Part shown: in pieces, positions 34,934 through 42,368 of the stretch
Numbering within the stretch: the first letter of the stretch is position 1
Layout of the letters: every line of letters starts with the position of its first letter
Source of the DNA: Rheinheimera sp. SA_1
Lineage (GTDB): Bacteria; Pseudomonadota; Gammaproteobacteria; Enterobacterales; Alteromonadaceae
Direction of reading: 5' to 3'
NCBI RefSeq assembly: GCF_001669775.1
Contig: NZ_LXWK01000015.1
Span: 620,001 to 684,000 of the forward strand
Length of the DNA: 64,000 bases
Made by a program: the position numbers and the translations under genes
Notes under the pieces: model-generated
Told to the model about the DNA's origin: nothing
The model's input: the letters and a program-made list of their open reading frames with translations, nothing else
Databases searched by the model: none

Positions 34934-35614
34934 TCAAAACTGACATTCAGTGAGCAGCCAACCATCGAATAACTGGTACCACACAGTCAGGTTGCTGCCT
35001 GCTGGCACCCTGTCACTAAGGGCTGTGGTTATAGTAAACCAGAGACAATTTTCATTAAATCCGGTTAATGCCGCGGCCTCAAAGCCAAAGTACTGATTTA
35101 CTGAAGGATAAAGCGCCTTAAAGATACTTTCTTTGGCCGAGAACACTAAGGTCAACGGACAGACGATCTGGCGACTGAGCAGTGCGAATTGCTGTTGTTC
35201 ACCCGGATATACCATTAAATCCTTTAGTTCAAGCTCTTGCTGTTGACTCATAAAATTCTCGATGTCAGCACCAATCCCACGACAAGTACCAATACGAGTT
35301 ACCATGGCCAAAGCAAGGTTATTACTGTGCGTAATGGTCCCCAATACACCTGGTGGCCAGACAGGTGCACGGTTTTCACCAGTCCCTACTTGAACGTTCT
35401 TGATCCCAAATTGCAGCAATGCTTGCTGGGCACACTTGCGGCCAGCCAAATATTCTGCACGACGTTTTGGCACGGCGCTTCGAAGATTATCGGGAAACGT
35501 GATGCCAAAAGCGGCAAAATCCTGCGGAGTGATCAGCTCCGGCACTGAAAAACGCAGCGCCGAAAATGGCTGCGGTAGCAGACAGTTAAGTTCGGTGATT
35601 GGCTGAAATTGCAA
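34934..35614 (-). CDS. 4'-phosphopantetheinyl transferase, EntD/Sfp superfamily
   Basis: The product contains the two signature motifs of the superfamily: GIGADIEN (Mg-binding Asp) and FSAKESIFKALYP (Glu and Lys). They follow an EntD-type N-terminal domain (ITPQDFAAFGI, then RRAEYLAGRKCAQQAL and GTITHSNNLALAMV). I favour the TTG at 35614, 6 nt after GAGGG, giving 226 residues. A longer frame opens at 35728, but that start lies in the loop of a strong hairpin (35714-35744), and the extra N-terminus has no family similarity I can see. The enzyme moves phosphopantetheine from CoA to carrier proteins of fatty acid, polyketide or siderophore synthesis. No synthase is in the window, so the target is elsewhere. 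Confidence 0.85.
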   Translation of the reverse strand: MQFQPITELNCLLPQPFSALRFSVPELITPQDFAAFGITFPDNLRSAVPKRRAEYLAGRKCAQQALLQFGIKNVQVGTGENRAPVWPPGVLGTITHSNNLALAMVTRIGTCRGIGADIENFMSQQQELELKDLMVYPGEQQQFALLSRQIVCPLTLVFSAKESIFKALYPSVNQYFGFEAAALTGFNENCLWFTITTALSDRVPAGSNLTVWYQLFDGWLLTECQF

Positions 35615-35713
35615 TGATGTACCCTCGCTATCGCCTAAAAACGCGGCTGTAGATCTGCTGGTACCAGGTACAGCTTTAGCTAAAAAATTCCAGTTCGCTA
35701 GCTTACATACGTA

Positions 35714-35744
35714 TTGAGCGGCAACCAAGCACTTTGCCGCTCAA
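35714..35744. other. Strong inverted repeat between TonB receptor and PPTase genes
   Basis: TTGAGCGGCAA and TTGCCGCTCAA pair as an 11-bp stem around a 9-nt loop. On the minus strand it lies after the TonB receptor stop codon and before the PPTase core, so it may be the receptor's 3'-end hairpin or an attenuator; there is no T-run. Confidence 0.6.
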
Positions 35745-35791
35745 CATGATGAATTATCACGGAAATGAATTCCGCAGGCTAATGCTGGAGT

Positions 35792-37873
35792 TTAATACCG
35801 ATAGGTCACAGAAGCACCAACAGTACGGGGTGTCACCATCGCGACGTAACCGTTGACATAGGCCACACTGATCGGGTCGCGGGACGTCACGCCATATTCA
35901 TCAAACGCATTGTTTACAAACAAGTTCAGCTGCCAGCTATCTTGATGATAACCCGCAGACAACCGGGTCAGCACATAGTCACCGGCAGTACGTTCCGGCG
36001 TGTTATTCAAATCACCATAAAACTCACCGACATAGCTGGTGTTGATATCCAGCTGCCAGGCGTCACTCAGCCACCAGCTTAATCCCAGACTGGCGCTGGT
36101 GGATGGTGCCGAGTTCAGCTCTTTGCCAACAGCACTGGCAAAACCAACCGGCGCGCGGTCGATTTCCGATTGCAATAAACCAACCGCTGTGTGCAGCTGA
36201 AGGTCATCGCCCAGCATACTGTACGCTTCCAGCTCCAGACCATAGCTATGCGCTTGATCGATATTGGTAATAGTACGGGTACTGCTCAGCGCCTGATAAT
36301 CGCTGAAATCATTCCAGAACAAGTTGGCACTGAGACTGATGTCACCGGCACCAAGCACCGAGCGTGAACTCAGCTCAAAGGTGTTCACCTTTTCCGAATC
36401 GTAATAGTAATACTCGTTGGTCATATTGTTCAGCGCACCACCACCGGCGTTGTAGCCCTGCCGTGCGCTGACGGATAACGTGGTATGTTCCGCCAGATGG
36501 TATTGCAGCACTAATTTCGGCAAGGTAAAGGTTTTGTCGTTATCAAGCTGCGCCCGGTTCCATTTGCCACGGCTGAACAACGAAAAATCCCGTTGTTGAC
36601 TTTCATGTTCAACCCGGGCACCGCCGGTCAGGTTCCATGTGTTCGAAAAACGGTAGTTGCCTTCGCCATAAATGGCTTTGGAATCACTGCTGTCATCACC
36701 AAAGTACTGCGTTAGACCCTGGCTATTAAATTCTTGTTCACGGGAAAAATAAGCTACACCAACAAAACCGGAGTGGCTGTGTTTGCTGTCGCCAACCGAC
36801 ACTTTGCTGTCGACTGTCCATTCTTTTTGGTGCATCCGCACATCGGATTCATTGCTGGCTTTGTTCTCATAACCATCAAAGCCCCACTGATGATCCAGAT
36901 AAGCGACTAAAGTTTCCGCCGCCATGAAAGGTGCCAACTGATAGCCGAGCTGCAGGCTGTGGGTGTCAGCTTCGGTTTTCATCTCACGCTGAAACAACGG
37001 GATGTAATCCTGCGGATTTTTTGCATCAAAAAACAACCGGCCGGCATTGCCCTCTTCCTGATAGTGGTTGTAGCTGTACAATAATTTCAGGTCACGGTTG
37101 GCTTTGGGTGTCCACAGCAACTTGGCGCGGCTGTTCTGAGTTTCCAGCGCGGCAAAGTCGGTTTTTGACGGATTGCTGGCATAGCTAACCGGGTTGGAAT
37201 AGGTATCGCCGTTGATCCATTGTGTGGCCAGGCGGACCGCCAACTCGTCTTCAACAATCGGCGTCGAAAATGCCAGCGCACTGTCTACAAAGTTGTCTTG
37301 ATTGCGATAACCAAGGCGCACTGCCCCTTCAGTTTGCATCACCGGATCACGGGTGCGCACAATCACCGCACCACCGATGCTGTTGCGGCCATTGCTGGTG
37401 GATTGCGGACCGCGGAACACTTCGATCTGTTCGATATCCCACAAACCGGTATCGCCGGTGACTTCCGCCACAAATGGCTGCGCCACACCGTCCACCAGAT
37501 TGCTGACCCGCGCCCTAGCGCCTCCGGTGAATGAGTTAAAACCGGTGGCAGAGCCGTTGCCTGACACACCACGGATATCCGGTACGGCGCCGGTCAGCAC
37601 CACGACGTTGGCAACGTCTTTGAGCGCATCGGACATCGACACGATTTGGCCGCTGTCGAGCATCTGCTGATTGATCACCGCCACTGAAGCGGCGGTATCT
37701 TTGAGTGAACGTTCGGTTTTTTCACCGGTGACGGTAATGACTTCAATCGATTCCCGCGCTTTACGCTCAGCCTCTCCGTCCAGGGTCAGCATTGCCTGCG
37801 CCATCACGCCACCACTGCCAACCAGCATGGCCAAAGCCAAAGGTTTCAGCGCAAATTTGTTATTGATTTCCAT
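35792..37873 (-). CDS. TonB-dependent outer-membrane receptor
   Basis: I place the start at the ATG at 37873 (MEINNKFALKPLALAMLVGSGGVMAQ), behind GGGAG; an in-frame codon 15 positions earlier lacks this. The 693-residue protein has a signal peptide, a TonB-box-like IEVITVTGEK, a plug domain (about 50-165, with GVSGNGSATGFNSF and QIEVFRGPQSTSNGRNSIGGAVIV) and a 22-strand-type barrel. It ends in VTYRY, a typical terminal aromatic. A Fur-like box upstream, and a divergent PepSY operon, point to uptake of a ferric siderophore or related iron complex. A phosphopantetheinyl transferase gene follows on the same strand, as in some siderophore loci. Confidence 0.95.
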   Translation of the reverse strand: MEINNKFALKPLALAMLVGSGGVMAQAMLTLDGEAERKARESIEVITVTGEKTERSLKDTAASVAVINQQMLDSGQIVSMSDALKDVANVVVLTGAVPDIRGVSGNGSATGFNSFTGGARARVSNLVDGVAQPFVAEVTGDTGLWDIEQIEVFRGPQSTSNGRNSIGGAVIVRTRDPVMQTEGAVRLGYRNQDNFVDSALAFSTPIVEDELAVRLATQWINGDTYSNPVSYASNPSKTDFAALETQNSRAKLLWTPKANRDLKLLYSYNHYQEEGNAGRLFFDAKNPQDYIPLFQREMKTEADTHSLQLGYQLAPFMAAETLVAYLDHQWGFDGYENKASNESDVRMHQKEWTVDSKVSVGDSKHSHSGFVGVAYFSREQEFNSQGLTQYFGDDSSDSKAIYGEGNYRFSNTWNLTGGARVEHESQQRDFSLFSRGKWNRAQLDNDKTFTLPKLVLQYHLAEHTTLSVSARQGYNAGGGALNNMTNEYYYYDSEKVNTFELSSRSVLGAGDISLSANLFWNDFSDYQALSSTRTITNIDQAHSYGLELEAYSMLGDDLQLHTAVGLLQSEIDRAPVGFASAVGKELNSAPSTSASLGLSWWLSDAWQLDINTSYVGEFYGDLNNTPERTAGDYVLTRLSAGYHQDSWQLNLFVNNAFDEYGVTSRDPISVAYVNGYVAMVTPRTVGASVTYRY

Positions 37874-37946
37874 GTTTGACCACTCCCGATTTAAATACCT
37901 ATTAAAAAGTGGCGGCAAATTAGCACAAACATTTTAACAGATCAAT

Positions 37947-37961
37947 TGCGAATCATTACTA
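37947..37961. promoter_or_regulatory. Fur-box-like site between TonB receptor and PepSY operon
   Basis: TGCGAATCATTACTA matches 10 of 14 arm positions of the Fur 7-1-7 model TGATAAT-n-ATTATCA. It sits in the 127-bp divergent gap between an iron-type TonB receptor and a PepSY operon, the expected place for Fur repression of both. Confidence 0.6.
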
Positions 37962-38000
37962 TTTACATTAATATCTGCGCGTTTTTAAAAGGATCTTGTG

Positions 38001-38273
38001 ATGCTGAAATTAATCCTGGTCACCATCTTGCTGTTTATCGCGGTACTGCTGTGGTATTGCAGCAACCGACATCAACGTTTACTGAAAAAACCACTGTCGC
38101 GCCACTGGCGACTGGTTGGCACCCTGGCGGCTGTTGCAGCAATTGTGACTGCGGCGTTCCAACTCAGTAGGTCCACCACGATATTTTTCTGCTTATTGCT
38201 GTTGATGTTGTGGCTGATGCTGCTGCCTTTTGCCACTTTATTACCTGCCGGAAACCGCCATGACGAGATCTAA
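38001..38273 (+). CDS. Small membrane protein of the PepSY iron-uptake operon (DUF3325-like)
   Basis: The ATG at 38001 follows AAGGAT; a GTG one codon earlier is closer than needed. The 90-residue product has an N-terminal helix (LILVTILLFIAVLLWYC), a central one (LVGTLAAVAAIVTAAFQLS) and a third (IFFCLLLLMLWLMLLPFATLLPAG). Small proteins like this accompany PepSY-TM reductases in Fur-regulated loci of Pseudomonas and Shewanella, usually as DUF3325 and DUF3649. The last 14 bp overlap the next gene. Which of the two families it belongs to needs a profile search. Confidence 0.7.
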   Translation: MLKLILVTILLFIAVLLWYCSNRHQRLLKKPLSRHWRLVGTLAAVAAIVTAAFQLSRSTTIFFCLLLLMLWLMLLPFATLLPAGNRHDEI

Positions 38274-38559
38274 TCGAAGCACGCCCACCCAAAAAGACTG
38301 GCTGCAAAAAACGCTGGCGGGGGTCTTTGCTGGTTTAGCCATCGCTTTTGTTTGTGTTGGTTTTTTTGTTTGGTATGGCCCAGGGTCGATTGAGTCTGGC
38401 GACAAAACTCAGTTTGCAATGTGGCTGGTCACTCCGTTTTGGCTAGTGATTTTGGCCGGGGTTTATCTATTTCCAAGCGGCCGACGTGCCTGGTTGGTGC
38501 TCGGTAGCATCACCGTCCTGTTGTATTGCAGCTTTTTTTTATTACGGAGTCTGGCATGA
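38260..38559 (+). CDS. Small membrane protein of the PepSY iron-uptake operon (DUF3649-like)
   Basis: The ATG at 38260 (MTRSNRSTPTQKDWLQKTLAGVFAGLAIAF) gives a 99-residue product with three hydrophobic helices (about 17-42, 52-70 and 75-95). The start overlaps the previous gene by 14 bp and the stop overlaps the PepSY gene start (ATGA), so all three are translated as a coupled unit. Proteins of this size and topology in this place are usually labelled DUF3649 (iron transporter-associated). I do not know its biochemical role. Confidence 0.7.
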   Translation: MTRSNRSTPTQKDWLQKTLAGVFAGLAIAFVCVGFFVWYGPGSIESGDKTQFAMWLVTPFWLVILAGVYLFPSGRRAWLVLGSITVLLYCSFFLLRSLA

Positions 38560-40223
38560 AAGTCAGGGCTGATATTTTACGAACTTACCAGAGTTTGCAT
38601 ACCTGGACCGGCATCTGCGCCGGTTTATTGTTGTTTATCGGATTTTACGCCGGTAGCCTGACCATGTTTAAACATCAGTTGCAGCAGTGGATCACACCTA
38701 CGGTTTCTGTTGCCGGGGACCACAATCCAATGCCAGCTCCGCTGCGCGATTGGCAAACTTTGTTAGATACCACGTTACAGCAACAAGCTCTGGCGCTGCA
38801 GGCTGGTTTTACCCTGGATTTACGCGAAAGTGCGCCGGTGATCCGCTGGTACAGTCAGGGCAACGCCCGCGAGTTGCGGCTGGACAACCAGCTGAGCGAA
38901 GCCCGGCTGAACGCGTCAAGCCAGCCGCAACAAATCGTGTTGCAACAGCACACCGAAAACCGTTTTGCCGATCTGCTGGATTATCTGCATCGCAGTGCCG
39001 GCATCGGTGGCGAGATTGGCCATGATCAGGCCGGCGTGTATGTATTGGGCATTGCCGCAGTGCTGTATTTTCTGGCGTTGGTGTCAGGGGTGGTGATCCT
39101 GCTACCGACCCTGACCAAAACATTTTTTGCGCTCAGAACCAGCAAAGGCAGCAGCCGTTTCTGGCTCGACAGCCACAATCTGGTTGGCATTGCCAGCTTG
39201 CCGTTTCATTTGATCATCGCCTGGACGGTGATTGTGTTTGCCTTTCACGATTTAATTTATGACGGGTTAACACCATTTTATGGCGATACGCCGATGTTTG
39301 CCCAAGGCGAGCCGCCGCGCCAAAGCTATGATGTCGCCAGTCTGCCGCCATTGGCACAACAGCTGGCTGCGGCGCAGGCTTACAGTCCGGCGCATAAACC
39401 GGTGCATCTGAGTTACATGCGACTGAACTCGCGCTCACCCGTGGTGATTATTCAGATGCTAAACCCAGACGGGATGGTGCGTGGCCCTGATGCCGATTAT
39501 TTGTACATGCATCCCTATACCTTGGAAATTCAGCCATTTACTTTTTCCAATCAGCCTGGTGCTGACTATGGCAAAACGGTGATGGGCTTGTTTGCGCTGC
39601 ATTATGGCAGTTACGCCGGCGACTGGGGGCGTTGGGGTTATTTTGTGATGGGCTTGTTTGGTGCCTTTTTGTTTTATAGCGGCAATTTGTTGTGGCTGGA
39701 TAAACGTAGTCAGAAACAACAACAGGTCAGCCGCAGTACCAGAGTGATGGCCGCTTTGACCGTCGGCGTTAGCCTGGGCTCGATGCTGGCGGTGGTGTTG
39801 ACGCTGCTGAGCGGGAAACTGCTAGGCGGGAATGGGCTGAGTGAGAATTTGCCTGGCGCTTTGCTCAGTAACCTCAACTATGCCTATTTAGTCAGCTACT
39901 ACAGTGTGTTTGTGGTTTTTGTGGTGTGGACGTTCTGGCAAGGTGCCGCCCGCGCGGCTTATCAGGGCTTGTTGCTGTTAACTGTTAGCTGTGCGGCATT
40001 GCCATTTGCCAGTTTATATCTGCAATGGCGTCAGCCGGATCTGTACGCTTTTAGCAGTACTGCTGGCGTTGATCTGATGGCGCTGCTGTTTGCCACTATC
40101 TTTGCCTTTGCTGCTTACAAAACGCAGCAGCGCCAACACAAAGCTGCCTTACACAGCCTGTGGTCCTTGCCTGCAGCGCCGGTTCATTCTGCAGTAACAT
40201 CGTCACTGGAAAGCCCGGGATAA
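38556..40223 (+). CDS. PepSY-associated transmembrane protein (siderophore/ferric reductase type)
   Basis: The 555-residue product starts at the ATG overlapping the upstream stop codon. The first helix follows RTYQSLHTWTGICAGLLLFIGFYAGSL, the hallmark of PepSY-TM proteins, with conserved His. Further helices are at about 185-210 (GIAAVLYFLALVSGVVILLPTL), 205-240 (SHNLVGIASLPFHLIIAWTVIVFAF, a second His pair), 365-385 and four near the C-terminus. PepSY extracytoplasmic domains lie between. The family includes heme-containing reductases that release iron from siderophores in the periplasm (FhuE/FoxB-like). The Fur-like box upstream fits that. Confidence 0.9.
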   Translation: MKVRADILRTYQSLHTWTGICAGLLLFIGFYAGSLTMFKHQLQQWITPTVSVAGDHNPMPAPLRDWQTLLDTTLQQQALALQAGFTLDLRESAPVIRWYSQGNARELRLDNQLSEARLNASSQPQQIVLQQHTENRFADLLDYLHRSAGIGGEIGHDQAGVYVLGIAAVLYFLALVSGVVILLPTLTKTFFALRTSKGSSRFWLDSHNLVGIASLPFHLIIAWTVIVFAFHDLIYDGLTPFYGDTPMFAQGEPPRQSYDVASLPPLAQQLAAAQAYSPAHKPVHLSYMRLNSRSPVVIIQMLNPDGMVRGPDADYLYMHPYTLEIQPFTFSNQPGADYGKTVMGLFALHYGSYAGDWGRWGYFVMGLFGAFLFYSGNLLWLDKRSQKQQQVSRSTRVMAALTVGVSLGSMLAVVLTLLSGKLLGGNGLSENLPGALLSNLNYAYLVSYYSVFVVFVVWTFWQGAARAAYQGLLLLTVSCAALPFASLYLQWRQPDLYAFSSTAGVDLMALLFATIFAFAAYKTQQRQHKAALHSLWSLPAAPVHSAVTSSLESPG

Positions 40224-40258
40224 CCAGCGCATTATTACCTACAATAGCTGGTGCGAAT

Positions 40259-40489
40259 TTACTGCTTTCGCACCAGTTTCAGCACTAATGTCCGTACTAA
40301 CGGCGCCACCAGCATCACCGCCGGAAACGCGACCACAAACGCAAACGCCCAAGCGTCCAGCCAAATCGACAGAATATCCGGCACCAGCCCGATATTGTGC
40401 ACCGTGATCACCAATGACATCAGACACGACATCAACAACGCCATAAAAAACGCAAATACAAGCGACTGATATTTTGGGTGGATCATCAT
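40259..40489 (-). CDS. DUF2798 small membrane protein
   Basis: The 76-residue product (from the ATG at 40489, MMIHPKYQSLVFAFFMALLMSCLMSLVITVHNIGL) has two transmembrane helices joined by a loop (PDILSIWLDAWAFAFVVAFPAVMLVAPLVRTLVLKLV), exactly the DUF2798 pattern. The family is widespread in proteobacteria and its role is unknown. It stands alone, between the PepSY operon and azlD. A TTG three codons earlier could also be used. Confidence 0.85.
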   Translation of the reverse strand: MMIHPKYQSLVFAFFMALLMSCLMSLVITVHNIGLVPDILSIWLDAWAFAFVVAFPAVMLVAPLVRTLVLKLVRKQ

Positions 40490-40599
40490 GCTTCCCAACA
40501 GGGTTTTAGTGAAACTGACAGTGGCTTAGCTCCACCGCCGAACAGATTTTCGAACGTCGCAGATCTGGTGACATTTTTGGTAAATACAAGACTGCGTCT

Positions 40600-40953
40600 T
40601 TAATTGCCCGCGATCAATACCGCCACCACTTCCACCACACCAAACATCAACACTCCGGCACAGACTGGCCAGCCTAAGGATCGGGTGCGACGCCAGACCA
40701 GCAAAGTGGTCAGAATGCCGATGGCGGTGGCGAGCCAGGCGCTGAAGCTCTGGTTCGCGGGTACCAACGACACGCCATACATCGCAGCGATCATGGTTGG
40801 CGCCAGCACCGTCAGCCACACTGGCATCGAGGCTTCGGTGGCGGCGACTTGTTGTCGGATCAAATGACGTTTCATCCATAGCATCGGGATCACGCGCATT
40901 AAAAATGTACCAATAGCGCATACGGCCATTGCCAGCCAGACTTCATTCACCAT
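40600..40953 (-). CDS. azlD: AzlD-family branched-chain amino acid exporter subunit
   Basis: Starting at the ATG at 40953 (MVNEVWLAMAVCAIGTFLMRVIPML), the 117-residue product has the AzlD pattern: three to four hydrophobic helices and the conserved TFLMR-P segment. It overlaps the 3' end of azlC by 11 bp, so the two are translationally coupled. AzlC and AzlD form the small exporter pair (YgaZH in E. coli) for valine and other branched-chain amino acids; the larger subunit is encoded just upstream. The regulator encoded at 41692-42267 completes a three-gene operon. Confidence 0.88.
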   Translation of the reverse strand: MVNEVWLAMAVCAIGTFLMRVIPMLWMKRHLIRQQVAATEASMPVWLTVLAPTMIAAMYGVSLVPANQSFSAWLATAIGILTTLLVWRRTRSLGWPVCAGVLMFGVVEVVAVLIAGN

Positions 40954-41692
40954 CAGCAATAGCTCCGTTTTTTGTCTTGGCATTTGCTCTGGCCTGCAGC
41001 AGGTAAAACATCGCCATGCCCGCCAACGCCGCCAGTGGAATAGCGCCATTACTGATGCCGAGTATTTTCAGTAGCATCGCGACGGCTATAGTACAACCAA
41101 GAGTCAGCGACCAGACTGTTGAGGTAAATCTTGGCGCCAACAACACTAAAAATAATGCCGGTAGTGCAAACGGCATCACTTCGCCAAGTAACGGCCAACG
41201 CTGAGTAATTTGCGCTCCGGCGATAGCACCAAGGGCAGTACCGGCAATCCAGCTAAACCAAGCCACCAGCGCTGCGGCGGTATACCAGCCGAGCCGATCT
41301 TTCGCGGCAAGCTTTGGCAAACGACTATGCGCCAGTGCAAAAATCTGGTCGGTTAAGCCGTGCATCAACCAGGGCCAATAGCGACTTTGCGGCAAATAAG
41401 GCGCTAAATTTGGCCCATACACCACATGGCGGGCGTTTATCAGCAGCGTCATCAGCACCACCAGCCACAAAGGCGCACCGGATGCCACCATCGCAATAAA
41501 CAAAAACTGCGAAGCGCCGGCATAAATCAATGTCGAAATCAGTACCGTCGCCAGCGCGCTAAAGCCGGCCTGTACCGAAATAAGCCCAAACGAAATGGCC
41601 ACCGGAATATAACCGCCAAGCAGTGGCAGCGCATCTTTCGCACCTAGCAGCCATGGCGATTGAACCGGGCTGGTGTTGCTGGAAACTGCCAT
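40943..41692 (-). CDS. azlC: AzlC-family branched-chain amino acid exporter subunit
   Basis: The 249-residue product has about seven transmembrane segments and the AzlC hallmarks: DALPLLGGYIPVAISFGL, AGASQFLFIAMVASGAPLWLVVLMTLLINARHVVYGP and SRYWPWLMHGLTDQIFAL. It should export branched-chain amino acids with AzlD. The gene shares its first base with the last base of the XRE-cupin regulator gene, evidence of a tightly coupled operon. In related bacteria a helix-turn-helix regulator with cupin domain commonly precedes azlCD. Confidence 0.93.
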   Translation of the reverse strand: MAVSSNTSPVQSPWLLGAKDALPLLGGYIPVAISFGLISVQAGFSALATVLISTLIYAGASQFLFIAMVASGAPLWLVVLMTLLINARHVVYGPNLAPYLPQSRYWPWLMHGLTDQIFALAHSRLPKLAAKDRLGWYTAAALVAWFSWIAGTALGAIAGAQITQRWPLLGEVMPFALPALFLVLLAPRFTSTVWSLTLGCTIAVAMLLKILGISNGAIPLAALAGMAMFYLLQARANAKTKNGAIADGE

Positions 41693-42267
41693 TAGTTGCT
41701 CCTGCCGGTTTGCTCTGCCGATACCGGTGCGCGGACATCGTCTGAATTCGCTGCCGGTTGATAAACGATGGTTAACAATGCGGTCGCCCAGCTCTCACCG
41801 GTGCGGTATAAATGTGGCTCGTCGGCAGCAAAACTGTGACTTTCTCCGGCGCGCAGCAACTTGGTATTGCCAGTGGTGCCCACTTCCAGCTGGCCGCTGA
41901 TCAAAGTAATAGATTCGGCGGTACCAGCAGCATGCGCCTCAGCTTTGCGTTCGGTAAAAGGTGCACAGGACATCCAGTAGGCATCAACCGGCACCGTGTC
42001 GGTACCCTGATCAATCAGCCGCACCGTCACGCCATGGTCGCCAACCGCAACATTTACCGGTGCAATCAGATCGCCAAATGGCACTTTCAGCTGCAACGAC
42101 AAGCGCCAGATGGTATCGAGTGTAGGATTGCCGCAGCCTTGCTCTAAGCGTGACAAATTTGATTTGGCAATGCCAGCATCTGCCGCCAATTGCGACAACG
42201 ACAAGCCCCGCGCCAGCCGCAAACTTTGCAGGTGCCGGCCGAGGGTTTCAAGAGTTGGTTTATCCAC
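41692..42267 (-). CDS. XRE-family regulator with C-terminal cupin domain
   Basis: The 191-residue product starts at a GTG (42267). The N-terminal XRE helix-turn-helix is ARGLSLSQLAADAGIAKSNLSRLEQGCGNPTLDTIWRLSLQL (about residues 18-60). A cupin (about 110-185) follows, with ITLISGQLEVGTTGNTKLLRAGESHSFAADEPHLYRT, and probably senses a small ligand. The operon order regulator-azlC-azlD makes control of amino acid export likely. A near-perfect 32-bp palindrome 31 bp upstream of its start is a good autoregulatory operator. Confidence 0.92.
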   Translation of the reverse strand: MDKPTLETLGRHLQSLRLARGLSLSQLAADAGIAKSNLSRLEQGCGNPTLDTIWRLSLQLKVPFGDLIAPVNVAVGDHGVTVRLIDQGTDTVPVDAYWMSCAPFTERKAEAHAAGTAESITLISGQLEVGTTGNTKLLRAGESHSFAADEPHLYRTGESWATALLTIVYQPAANSDDVRAPVSAEQTGRSN

Positions 42268-42297
42268 GGCTGCTCACCATTGGTTCCGCTAGAATTT

Positions 42298-42329
42298 GTT
42301 CCATATACAGAACGTTCTATATAAGGAAC
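42298..42329. promoter_or_regulatory. 32-bp palindrome, likely operator of the XRE-azlCD operon
   Basis: The arms GTTCC-TATA-AGAACGTTCT-TATA-GGAAC pair around 42313/42314 with only two or three mismatched positions, and AATTTG/CGAATT extends the symmetry outward. Located 31-62 bp upstream of the regulator start, it overlaps the probable promoter and suits binding of two XRE dimers. Confidence 0.65.
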
Positions 42330-42368
42330 GAATTTTTGTCAAGTGGGCGTAGATGGGTTGCGCCTGAT

